Positions 15,247-22,697 of a DNA stretch of 22,786 nucleotides are shown piece by piece. The position numbers were made by a program, and so were the translations under genes. Position 1 is the stretch's first letter. Every line of letters starts with the position of its first letter. Origin of the DNA: CAZJKE01 sp964546585. GTDB taxonomy: Bacteria; Planctomycetota; Phycisphaerae; Phycisphaerales; SM1A02. The stretch lies in the NCBI GenBank assembly GCA_964546585.1, contig CAZJKE010000031.1:1-22786 (forward strand), read 5' to 3'. Below the pieces are notes generated by a model. It saw nothing but the letters and a program-made list of their open reading frames with translations, ran no database searches and had not been told where the DNA came from.

Positions 15247-17211
15247 ATGAGCGGAGGCTGTTGTCAGACGGGGTCGAAACACACGCCGCCGCCGGCATCT
15301 GTGCTTCTTCTGGGCAATCCAAATGTAGGAAAGACAACGCTCTTCAACAGGCTCTGTGGGCTGCGCTCCCATACCGCGAACTACCCAGGCAGCACTGTTG
15401 AGGCTCGGATTGGCCGTGCCACCGGCGGCGCGGTCGATCGCAGTGTTACCGATCTTCCCGGTGTGTACAGCCTGCGAATGCGCGATGACCTCACTGACTG
15501 TTGCCGCGATGCACTCTGCGGTGACCGGCCGCCGGATGCGGTACTGGTGGTGGCTGACGCCACCAACCTGCGCCGCAACCTCATGCTTGTCAACGAGGTG
15601 CTGCATCAGGGACTTCCCTGCGTCGTGGCGCTTTCCATGATGGATCGAGCACGGCGGCGGGGCCTGAAGATTGATTGCGATGAACTCTCTGACCAGTTGG
15701 GGTGCGCGGTTGTCCCTGTGAACCCGCGAAGCGGCGAAGGCCTGCGCGGCCTTCACGCAGCGATCGACCACGCCCACTGCGAGCCGCGGCCACTACCCGC
15801 GACGGATGAGGTTGCTGCCATCGATGCCTGGGCGGATGGTGTTCTCGGCCCGAGCGTGCTAGGTGGACATCTGAACGGCGAGGACCTGACGACCGATCGG
15901 CTCGATGCGGTGTTTACGCACCCTGTTTCGGGCTTGCTCGTCTTCGCGATGGTGATGGGCGGCCTCTTTGCGGCAATCTTCATGCTGGCCGCAATTCCCA
16001 TGGATCTGATTGACCTGTTCTTTGGTGGCTTGGCGACTTGGGTGGGAGACCTGCTTCCCGAAGGGGAGATTCGCAACTTCATAGTTGAAGGCATCATTGG
16101 CGGCGTTGCAGGAACAGTTGTGTTTCTGCCTCAGATTTGCCTTCTTTTCTTCCTCATCAGCCTTCTTGAAGACACCGGGTACCTCGCGAGGGCATCATTT
16201 GTGATGGATCGTGTCTTGCGGCGGTTCGGATTGCCAGGCCAGGCATTTGTCCCGCTGCTTTCGGCTCACGCCTGCGCCATCCCAGCGATCATGGCCGCCC
16301 GAATCGTTCCAGATCGTCGCGACCGGCTGGCTACGATTCTTGTTGCGCCGTTCTTCAGTTGCTCGGCGCGGCTTCCAGTCTATGTGTTGCTCATCGGACT
16401 CTTGTTCGTTGGACATCCGTGGCTGGCGGGTCTGGCGTTCTTTGGCTGTTATGTACTTGGCGCCGCAGCTGCACTGTGTACATCACTCCTCATTCGCCGA
16501 TCGATCTTGACAGGCGCCACGCGGCCCATGATGCTCGAACTTCCTGCATACAAGTGGCCGTCGATTCGTACAGCGATCCTTACAATGATTGACCGGGGAT
16601 GGGTCTTTCTCAAGAATGCAGGAACGGTCATCCTTGGCATTGTCATCGTGCTGTGGTGGCTGCAGGCATATCCAAAGGGCACACCCCCGGCAGAGGCCGT
16701 GGCATTGCACACCGCGGCCGCGGAGGTGCAGGACATCGACCCCGACCGCGGCGCCGAACTGCGTGCGGACGCCGCCCGGTTGACCAATCGTGCCCAGCAA
16801 TCAGGCAGTTTCGCTGGCCGTATTGGTCACTTCATGGAGCCTGTGTTCCGGCCCCTTGGGTACGACTGGCAACTCAGTGTTGGCGTGCTGACCAGTTTCG
16901 CTGCGCGCGAGGTCTTCGTGTCAACGATGGCTGTTCTTGTTGCCGGCAGTGATGACACCGATGATGAGAGCGTCATCAGGCGGATCGGAACTGCGAAGCG
17001 CGATGACGGATCGCCGCTTTTCACACTGCCAACATCCGCGAGCCTTCTCGTGTTCTTCGTACTGGCGATGCAGTGTCTTCCAACACTGGCGGTGACACGA
17101 CGAGAAGCTGGCAGGTGGTCGTGGGCCGTTCTGCAGTTCACATGGATGTCCACTCTGGCTTGGGTTGCGGCATTCGTGACCTACACACTGGTTGCGGCGG
17201 GGACATCCTGA
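15247..17211 (+). CDS. feoB: ferrous iron transport protein B (FeoB)
   Basis: A 654-residue FeoB. The N-terminal G domain has G1 GNPNVGKTT (23-31), G3 DLPG (69-72) and a G5-like NPRSGEG (159-165). The G4 motif reads ALSMMD (Ser130-Asp133) where NxxD is usual. The membrane part has the two Gate regions, with LPGQAFVPLLSAHACAIPAIM and FFSCSARLPVYVLL, whose Cys and Pro residues are characteristic of FeoB. The central LLEDTGYLARASFVMDR is also typical. It imports Fe2+ across the inner membrane. Length is at the short end of the family (E. coli FeoB has 773 residues). A Cys pair (GGCCQTG) sits at the extreme N-terminus. The stop overlaps the start of the next small gene (TGATG). Confidence 0.95.
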   Translation: MSGGCCQTGSKHTPPPASVLLLGNPNVGKTTLFNRLCGLRSHTANYPGSTVEARIGRATGGAVDRSVTDLPGVYSLRMRDDLTDCCRDALCGDRPPDAVLVVADATNLRRNLMLVNEVLHQGLPCVVALSMMDRARRRGLKIDCDELSDQLGCAVVPVNPRSGEGLRGLHAAIDHAHCEPRPLPATDEVAAIDAWADGVLGPSVLGGHLNGEDLTTDRLDAVFTHPVSGLLVFAMVMGGLFAAIFMLAAIPMDLIDLFFGGLATWVGDLLPEGEIRNFIVEGIIGGVAGTVVFLPQICLLFFLISLLEDTGYLARASFVMDRVLRRFGLPGQAFVPLLSAHACAIPAIMAARIVPDRRDRLATILVAPFFSCSARLPVYVLLIGLLFVGHPWLAGLAFFGCYVLGAAAALCTSLLIRRSILTGATRPMMLELPAYKWPSIRTAILTMIDRGWVFLKNAGTVILGIVIVLWWLQAYPKGTPPAEAVALHTAAAEVQDIDPDRGAELRADAARLTNRAQQSGSFAGRIGHFMEPVFRPLGYDWQLSVGVLTSFAAREVFVSTMAVLVAGSDDTDDESVIRRIGTAKRDDGSPLFTLPTSASLLVFFVLAMQCLPTLAVTRREAGRWSWAVLQFTWMSTLAWVAAFVTYTLVAAGTS

Positions 17212-17351
17212 TGCCGGTCAGTGATTGGCAATTCTGGACCGTTACGGTCGCAGCCCTGATTGCCGCTGTTGTGCTTGTATGGCCATTGTTCCCTCGTCGC
17301 CGGGGGAAGAAGACGGAGATTACCGTGCGGGGGAAACCGCCCGAGCGGTAA
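17211..17351 (+). CDS. small single-span membrane protein coupled to feoB
   Basis: A 46-residue ORF starting at ATG 17211, whose A is also the last base of the feoB stop. It has one hydrophobic segment (about residues 8-27, FWTVTVAALIAAVVLVWPLF) followed by a basic patch RRRGKK, predicting a periplasmic N-terminus and cytoplasmic tail. The position matches that of FeoC and of the small FeoB-associated membrane proteins in other bacteria, but it is not a winged helix and lacks the cysteines of the FeoB-associated Cys-rich family. Its last 32 bases overlap the end of the convergent MFS gene. The overlap with feoB and the clean membrane-plus-basic pattern support reality; function is unknown. 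Confidence 0.6.
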   Translation: MPVSDWQFWTVTVAALIAAVVLVWPLFPRRRGKKTEITVRGKPPER

Positions 17352-18522
17352 GTGTCAGGACGGCCAGCCCGCCAAGGCCGATCCACATGCCGTAGCCGAG
17401 CATGTTGGCAATCGACGACCAGTCATCGCCACCTGCCAAGGTTGCGAACCAGGCGAGTGTTCCTGCAAAGGCAAGTCGGCCGGCGAAACTCTGGATGGAC
17501 AGGTAGGTCGCCCTTTGCTTACTTGGTATGGCCGGTGCAACCGAGGCGTTGAGGGGCGCGGTCATGAGTGCTCGAGGACAACTTCGCAGAAGCATGAACA
17601 TCGCGGCGGGGATCGAGAGGAAGAAGTGCATGGCCGCCATGATGGCAACCTGCAGCCCGCATGCCGACAGCAATACACCACCGGTTCCGATGCGTCGCCG
17701 CAGCGACACACTCATTGACGCAAACCAGGCTGCAATGAGCATGGTGATGGCGAGGTGCACGCTTGTCAGGACCGGCGTGGCTCGCAAGGCGCCGAACTTG
17801 GCGGCGAGTGTTTCCACATAGGGTTGGTAGAACTCGTAGGGGATGTGGTTCAACACTGTCATGAAGACCGCGAATGCGAACAGCCACAGAAGCCGCGTGC
17901 CGCGAAGCAGAGAAAGACAGCCGATCAACTGGCTGATCAACCCATGCCGAAGGGAGGACTTCTCTTGCAGTGGTTCCACGAATCGCAGTGTCATGCCGAT
18001 CATGACACATGCACCCGCAAGCGAAAGGACATAGGCGCCGCGAAAGTCAGGAATGGCGGCGAGTCCACCAAGGACGCCCGCAACAGCAGAACCGAGGAAG
18101 TTGAACTTCGTTGCGCGTGCTTCGCAGGCAAAGTACTCTTCTTCACGGCCGAGTGCCTGGGTGGTTTCCAGCAGCAGGCTCGTGTCGGTGCCACTGTTGA
18201 AAGCGATGCCAGCCGCCAGGAGAATCTGCGCCGCAACAAATTCGCCGAATGATGTGGCCAGCAGAAAGGTCACATAGGCAGCGGCAAGGAGGCAACTGGC
18301 AATGACAAGCGTCCGTTTGCGGCCAAAGACATCACTTGCCCATCCCGATGGCACTTCCATGGCCACCACCGCGACAAAGTACATCGACTCCAGTTTGAGA
18401 ACATCTGTCAGCGGAAGTTCACTGCTGAAGAACAGGAAGTAGATCGGCAGCCAGAAATAGGCGTGAAAAACGCCCGTGTACCAGGGATAGATTGCGAGGT
18501 TGCGACGGAGGCCGTCTGTCAT
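17320..18522 (-). CDS. MFS transporter
   Basis: A 400-residue major facilitator protein with about 12 hydrophobic segments. The loop 2-3 motif A is present as GWASDVFGRKRT (60-71), preceded by EVPSG. A central cytoplasmic loop lies around residues 185-205 (FVEPLQEKSSLRHG). Motif A and the overall size fit a drug or metabolite transporter of the MFS_1 type; the substrate and direction cannot be read from sequence. The ATG overlaps the stop of the upstream M14 peptidase gene (ATGA), and no strong Shine-Dalgarno is seen, so it is probably translated by coupling. It is last in the fluC-M14-M14-MFS cluster. Being downstream of two secreted peptidase-like proteins, uptake or export of a peptide-derived product is a possible but unproven role. 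Confidence 0.88.
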   Translation of the reverse strand: MTDGLRRNLAIYPWYTGVFHAYFWLPIYFLFFSSELPLTDVLKLESMYFVAVVAMEVPSGWASDVFGRKRTLVIASCLLAAAYVTFLLATSFGEFVAAQILLAAGIAFNSGTDTSLLLETTQALGREEEYFACEARATKFNFLGSAVAGVLGGLAAIPDFRGAYVLSLAGACVMIGMTLRFVEPLQEKSSLRHGLISQLIGCLSLLRGTRLLWLFAFAVFMTVLNHIPYEFYQPYVETLAAKFGALRATPVLTSVHLAITMLIAAWFASMSVSLRRRIGTGGVLLSACGLQVAIMAAMHFFLSIPAAMFMLLRSCPRALMTAPLNASVAPAIPSKQRATYLSIQSFAGRLAFAGTLAWFATLAGGDDWSSIANMLGYGMWIGLGGLAVLTLTARAVSPAR

Positions 18523-20288
18523 TCCGTGTCGTCTGGAATCGCGTTGTGCTGGATGATCGGTCGCGATTCAGATTGCTCAACGAGTTGAATCGACCGCTCA
18601 ATCGTCCCACCCTTTTGGGCCTCATACCGAAGTTGTGCAGTGCCACTGCCCTCGATCAGAAACCGGAACAGTGTTCCGGACTGGCCACCGATGCCGGAGT
18701 TGTTGGAGATCCGGTCCGGCTGTGGCGTGTCCGTCGCCTCCAGTTTCGCTGTGGGTAGAAGTGAGGAGACTGTGCCCGAGGCAACCACCGATCCCCTGGA
18801 GTCGGTTGTGCAGTGCATGAAGTCTGGAAGACCGATCTTGTTGCGGGCGGCCATGGATGTTCGCGTGGGAATCAATCGATCGTTGACGACTTCGGCAGTG
18901 ACTTCCCACAGTCCGTCCTGTAGTTCGCGAACCCGAAGTGCGCCCCAGCGAAGCAGCGGCATCTGGTCGGCGTGATACATCGTGAAGGCGAAGTTCCGGT
19001 GGCATCCCTCCTCCAACATCCATGGCGGGGTGACGCGGGATGAGAACTTCTTCTGCCCGCCGACCAGCACCGTGCCGTAGGTCGGGTGCTGGACTTCGTG
19101 GTAAGGAACATAGACATCCTCGAACTGCAGCAGGTCACGGAATGTCCGTCGTTGTTCGGTGGACGGGTTGGAACCGTCGGCCATCATTCGCTTGTCCGTC
19201 CACAGTTCGTTGGTGAAGCTGATGATTCCGAGCCCTTCATAGGTGAAACCGTCTTCACCGCCGTGTACGACGTAGAGATCGCTGTGGACGGTCATGGGAT
19301 CGTAGAAGGGCAGCATTTCCGCACCCTTGTCGGCTATTTCGCGGTAGACGCGAAGATCGCTTTCTGGATACTTCACATATGGTGCGTTCGGACCAAACAG
19401 GATCATGCCGCCGGCGTTGTGGTAACTCTGATACGCGGCAATGTTCGGATGGTTGTAGACGAACTCGCCGACCGCCCGTGTTTCCGGAAGGCTGAATGGA
19501 TAATCATCGGCGCCGTACTGAATCCACTGGGGCTGCCAGTCGTTGGGCCAGTTACGGTTCGGATCGTAGCCGCCTGGCCCGTCTTCGTTCGTGCGACCAT
19601 CGTCGTCGTTGTCGATTCCTTCCTGACCCGCTCGCGACCAACCACCGGGCGCATCGTCGCGGTCAACCCGCTTGAAGAACCTGGGATCATCAGGGTCGGG
19701 CATGTACCGGCCAAGAGGATCTCGCACCCACATTTGCGTGATGTGACCATCACCGTCGAGGTCATCAGGCGGATCTTCGTCATACAACCCGTCGTGATCG
19801 TTATCAGTGGGTTTGATACCGCCCCGCAGATAGTGCGGCGTGGAGGGTTCGTGGAACCAGACTTCCCGGCCATCGGGGTTTTCCATGGGGACAAAGTAGA
19901 ACGCGCGTTCATCGACGAGTCGCGTGATTCGGTCGATGACGCCGTAACTCTTACAGAGGTACCAGATCGAATACAGGACGGTTTCGGCAGCCTGAATCTC
20001 GTTCCCGTGAATGTTGCCGTCGATGAACATGGCGGTCTTCGAATCGGCGGTGCCGGTCTTCGGGTTGTTGAGTGTGACGAGCCAGAGATCGCGGCCGCCG
20101 ACGCTCTTTCCTATGGTTTCGATCGACAACAACTCTGGATATGCGGTCACGAGCCGATGAAGCGATCGCGTCATGTCTTCATAGTCGTACCAATGGTCAA
20201 AGCGAAGGTCGACTCGACTCTCGTGGGGGTACTGGGCATGCGCAGCGGTTGTCAGGGCAGCCAGCAGAAGGAGGAGGCGAATGATCAT
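18519..20288 (-). CDS. secreted M14-family zinc carboxypeptidase with calcium-loop inserts
   Basis: A 589-residue protein with a clear signal peptide (MIIRLLLLLAALTTAAHAQ, cleavage after AHA). The M14 catalytic domain has zinc ligands HGNE (His94, Glu97) and His290 in QSYHNAGG, substrate-binding NRNW (Asn244, Arg245), and catalytic Glu361 in FTNELW. Between the first and third zinc ligands lie Asp-rich loops, TDNDHDGLYDEDPPDDLDGD (161-180) and DNDDDGRTNED (226-236), resembling EF-hand or thrombospondin type 3 calcium sites. The C-terminal 200 residues form a beta-rich domain shared with the neighbouring paralogue. It should act as an exported metallo-carboxypeptidase. GGAGGTGG precedes the ATG on the minus strand. 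Both ends overlap neighbouring genes by ATGA. Confidence 0.9.
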   Translation of the reverse strand: MIIRLLLLLAALTTAAHAQYPHESRVDLRFDHWYDYEDMTRSLHRLVTAYPELLSIETIGKSVGGRDLWLVTLNNPKTGTADSKTAMFIDGNIHGNEIQAAETVLYSIWYLCKSYGVIDRITRLVDERAFYFVPMENPDGREVWFHEPSTPHYLRGGIKPTDNDHDGLYDEDPPDDLDGDGHITQMWVRDPLGRYMPDPDDPRFFKRVDRDDAPGGWSRAGQEGIDNDDDGRTNEDGPGGYDPNRNWPNDWQPQWIQYGADDYPFSLPETRAVGEFVYNHPNIAAYQSYHNAGGMILFGPNAPYVKYPESDLRVYREIADKGAEMLPFYDPMTVHSDLYVVHGGEDGFTYEGLGIISFTNELWTDKRMMADGSNPSTEQRRTFRDLLQFEDVYVPYHEVQHPTYGTVLVGGQKKFSSRVTPPWMLEEGCHRNFAFTMYHADQMPLLRWGALRVRELQDGLWEVTAEVVNDRLIPTRTSMAARNKIGLPDFMHCTTDSRGSVVASGTVSSLLPTAKLEATDTPQPDRISNNSGIGGQSGTLFRFLIEGSGTAQLRYEAQKGGTIERSIQLVEQSESRPIIQHNAIPDDTE

Positions 20289-22126
20289 GCACCACCTCCA
20301 TGTGTGAGCGGCACCGTCACGCTGGTAGTGCCGTACTTTTCACTAAAGAGCGTGATTGTGATCGGCGTGTCCTGGTCGCCTGTGATAATCCATTGATACC
20401 ACTGATGTGCGCCGCTTCCTGGGATTGTGTACAGGCGTTGCACCCGCTGTCCCGACACGACGGTGTCGTTGGGTGTCTCCAGCCGAACAACATGGGGCCG
20501 TGCCCGTTTGTTTTGTTCGGCCATGGCAGTGCCGCTGGGGAGCCAACCGTCGTTGATGACCGGCACCTTGACTTCCCAAAGTTGATCAGCGAGTTGTGTG
20601 ACGGTGGGGTCACCCAGATGAACATCTGGCAGGCGATCTGCAAGCGCGAGCAGGAACTCCACCTGTTTCTCGGAGATGGATTGGATCTCGTCGGTTGGGG
20701 GAAGTGTGCGAAAGTAAGGAACCCAGCCACCGATTTCGACCGTGCCGAGTTGCGGATGTTCGAATGGTGCCCACTCGATGAATCCTGCGCCGTTGCGGTT
20801 GTTGTCGCTGTATGCGAGCCATGCAGCATCGCCACCACTATTCTTGTTCGCGTTACTTTGCTCTGCAACGCGGCGAATCGTGATGCCTGACATCTTGGCG
20901 TATTGTTCCACCATTTCAGGTGTCATACTGGCCTTCATCTCATCGGTGACGGGAAACCCTGCAGCTTCTGCGGCGTCCAGCAATTCATCCAGTGTTTCCT
21001 GAGAGATGTCGCCGACGCCGGAGGGGGTCAATCCTTCATTGTCGGTTGCGGTTTCATCTTCTTCTTTCGTTTCCGGTTCTCTGTCAGGTGCGGGTCCGGT
21101 CCAGAGTGGCGTCGAGAAAGTCGGAACGCCAAACTGAGCGTAGGACCAGGCGGCGAAACTGCCATCCATGTCCGTCTTGGGCGCACTTTCCAACCCTGTA
21201 ATCTCGCGGAAGAGTTTGGAGACTTCCGCGTACATCTCCTTGTCACCTTCGTGGATCTGTTTCACGGCGCCGGAGTCGAGGGTGCTGGTGTCGGTTGGGG
21301 GGTTGGTCAGCGTGTCGTTTACGCCATACACGACCACCGCAGCAATCTCTTGATGATCGAGCACATACCGAAGCAGTGAGAGGGACTCTGGTTCCGAAAC
21401 TTGCCAAGGGCCGCTGCCGTCAGCATGCGGTTCGTATCCGTGCATGTAGTTGCGGTTCAGGTCGACGCCGCCCCGGGCATCCTCGTTGTATTTGCCGTCC
21501 CCGTCGTCATCGGCGCCTTCCATATAGATCGCAAATTGTGCGGATTGGCCCTTTATCGAATCGGGCTTGATGTTGAGGCGGGGATTGTCCGGGTCGGCAA
21601 GGTGGGTCGCCTTTTCCAGGTCGGGCACGCGCATCATCGTGATGTACCCGTCGCCGTTCAGATCGTCGCCACTGTCCTCGTCGATTGATCCATCTCGATC
21701 CGCATCGTCCGGCCGAAGGTTACGGCGTTGATTCCGGCGTACCGCGTCGAAGTACATGGCGGCCGCGTCCGGGTTGACCTGTGGAATGACGATGACCTCG
21801 TACTGGGAGAGGAGCGATTGAATGCTTTCCTCATCCGATCGAGCGATGAGTTGATCGACGACATCCATCGCGACTTCGCTACCGAGGAGATGATCTCCAT
21901 CAATGCCAGCGACAATGAGAATCGCCGGGCGATTGTCGAGGGCGTTCACACGAAGAGCGCGGATGGGTCGACCGGTACGACTCTTGCCGATGGTGTCCAC
22001 CTTCATTGCCGAGCCGGACTGGAATTGTCGTTGCGTGATCGCCTTGTCGAATTGTGCGGGTGTTCGCCAATCGCGGGCGGTTACGCCTAGAAGACACGAA
22101 CACAGGATGAGAGAGACTACGGCCAT
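20285..22126 (-). CDS. M14 carboxypeptidase-like protein with degenerate active site
   Basis: A 613-residue paralogue of the downstream M14 peptidase, with a hydrophobic N-terminus (VVSLILCSCLLGV) suggesting export. Shared features are NRNY (Asn224, Arg225), the calcium-type loops DADRDGSIDEDSGDDLNGDG (141-160) and DDDGDGKYNEDA, and the C-terminal beta domain with LWEVKVPVINDGWLPSGTAM. The catalytic set is altered: the HGNE/HGDE position reads DGDH (Asp76, His79), the third zinc His is Gly268, and the catalytic Glu is Pro340 (STPLW instead of TNELW). An acidic, probably flexible segment follows (about 345-425). It is likely a non-peptidase binding protein or a differently working enzyme. It begins 18 bases after fluC ends and overlaps the next gene by ATGA. 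Confidence 0.85.
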   Translation of the reverse strand: MAVVSLILCSCLLGVTARDWRTPAQFDKAITQRQFQSGSAMKVDTIGKSRTGRPIRALRVNALDNRPAILIVAGIDGDHLLGSEVAMDVVDQLIARSDEESIQSLLSQYEVIVIPQVNPDAAAMYFDAVRRNQRRNLRPDDADRDGSIDEDSGDDLNGDGYITMMRVPDLEKATHLADPDNPRLNIKPDSIKGQSAQFAIYMEGADDDGDGKYNEDARGGVDLNRNYMHGYEPHADGSGPWQVSEPESLSLLRYVLDHQEIAAVVVYGVNDTLTNPPTDTSTLDSGAVKQIHEGDKEMYAEVSKLFREITGLESAPKTDMDGSFAAWSYAQFGVPTFSTPLWTGPAPDREPETKEEDETATDNEGLTPSGVGDISQETLDELLDAAEAAGFPVTDEMKASMTPEMVEQYAKMSGITIRRVAEQSNANKNSGGDAAWLAYSDNNRNGAGFIEWAPFEHPQLGTVEIGGWVPYFRTLPPTDEIQSISEKQVEFLLALADRLPDVHLGDPTVTQLADQLWEVKVPVINDGWLPSGTAMAEQNKRARPHVVRLETPNDTVVSGQRVQRLYTIPGSGAHQWYQWIITGDQDTPITITLFSEKYGTTSVTVPLTHGGGA

Positions 22127-22144
22127 GGTGGGCGGCGAGTGTAC

Positions 22145-22540
22145 TCAATCGCTGGAAAGAAGGGTTGTGCCGATGCGGAACAGGGCCCAGGCGGCGAGGA
22201 GGCCAAGTGCATTGCTCAGAAGAATGTAGGTCAGTGCCTGGCCGATCCGCCCGGCGTCAAGCAGTTCAATTGCTTCGAGTGCAAAGGTCGAGAATGTTGT
22301 GAAGCCGCCGAGGACGCCCACGATGATGGCCAGTCGCACTGGTTCTCGCAGGTGCGAGAGCGGTCCGAGGAGAACGGCCGCCATGAGTCCGATCGCAGCG
22401 CAGCCGGCGACATTCACAAGCACGGTTGCAAATGGAAACGTCGTGGCGGAGAAGGGGTGTTCCCAGAGCGACACAAAGTATCGCAGCACTGCGCCGACAC
22501 CCCCGCCGACCGCCACAAGAATGATTGCGGTTGGGTCCAT
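22145..22540 (-). CDS. fluC: fluoride ion channel FluC (CrcB)
   Basis: A 131-residue four-helix membrane protein with the FluC/CrcB signatures GGGVGAVLRY (12-21), the pore Asn in TVLVNVAGC (Asn43), and GGFTTFSTF (78-86), which carries the Phe-box and central sodium-site region. The protein forms a dual-topology dimer that lets fluoride leave the cytoplasm. One gene copy is enough for a homodimeric channel. I chose the ATG at 22540; a GTG at 22576 would add twelve residues (with PQP and WQYH) not typical of the family. A TATCAT hexamer lies 9 nt before the ATG on the minus strand. No crcB-type fluoride riboswitch is recognisable upstream. It heads the minus-strand cluster. Confidence 0.93.
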   Translation of the reverse strand: MDPTAIILVAVGGGVGAVLRYFVSLWEHPFSATTFPFATVLVNVAGCAAIGLMAAVLLGPLSHLREPVRLAIIVGVLGGFTTFSTFALEAIELLDAGRIGQALTYILLSNALGLLAAWALFRIGTTLLSSD

Positions 22541-22697
22541 GGGTTGCGGATGATACTGCCAGAGAAACCGCCGCACCCACCCCCAACCGCCATCGCCAAA
22601 CCGCCCCCGCGCGCTGTGACGGTCACTCTAGTCCGCGGAAACGCAGTATCCGTTCGGCGCCACTGTTGCCAATCCGCTGCCCCTCTCCCGCGTTCAA
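22541..22697. other. intergenic region upstream of fluC
   Basis: About 155 bases without a gene. It contains a candidate -10 for fluC on the minus strand (TATCAT, 22550-22555), a G/C-skewed stretch (22565-22610), and an 11-bp palindrome GTGACGGTCAC (22616-22626) that could be an operator. No function is assigned. Confidence 0.35.

Noticed and set aside
19086..20396. 436-codon plus-strand open frame
   Set aside because: It is antisense to the M14 peptidase gene, which has a signal peptide and full catalytic motifs. The open frame is a side effect of high G+C codon use.
22616..22626. CRP/FNR-type operator GTGACGGTCAC
   Set aside because: The half-sites are separated by one base instead of the six of CRP sites, so it is recorded only as an unassigned palindrome.
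22541..22640. Fluoride (crcB) riboswitch upstream of fluC
   Set aside because: The minus strand contains GGCGATGGCGGTT, which resembles the start of the motif. The pairing CGCC arm and the downstream pseudoknot partner with its conserved bases are missing.
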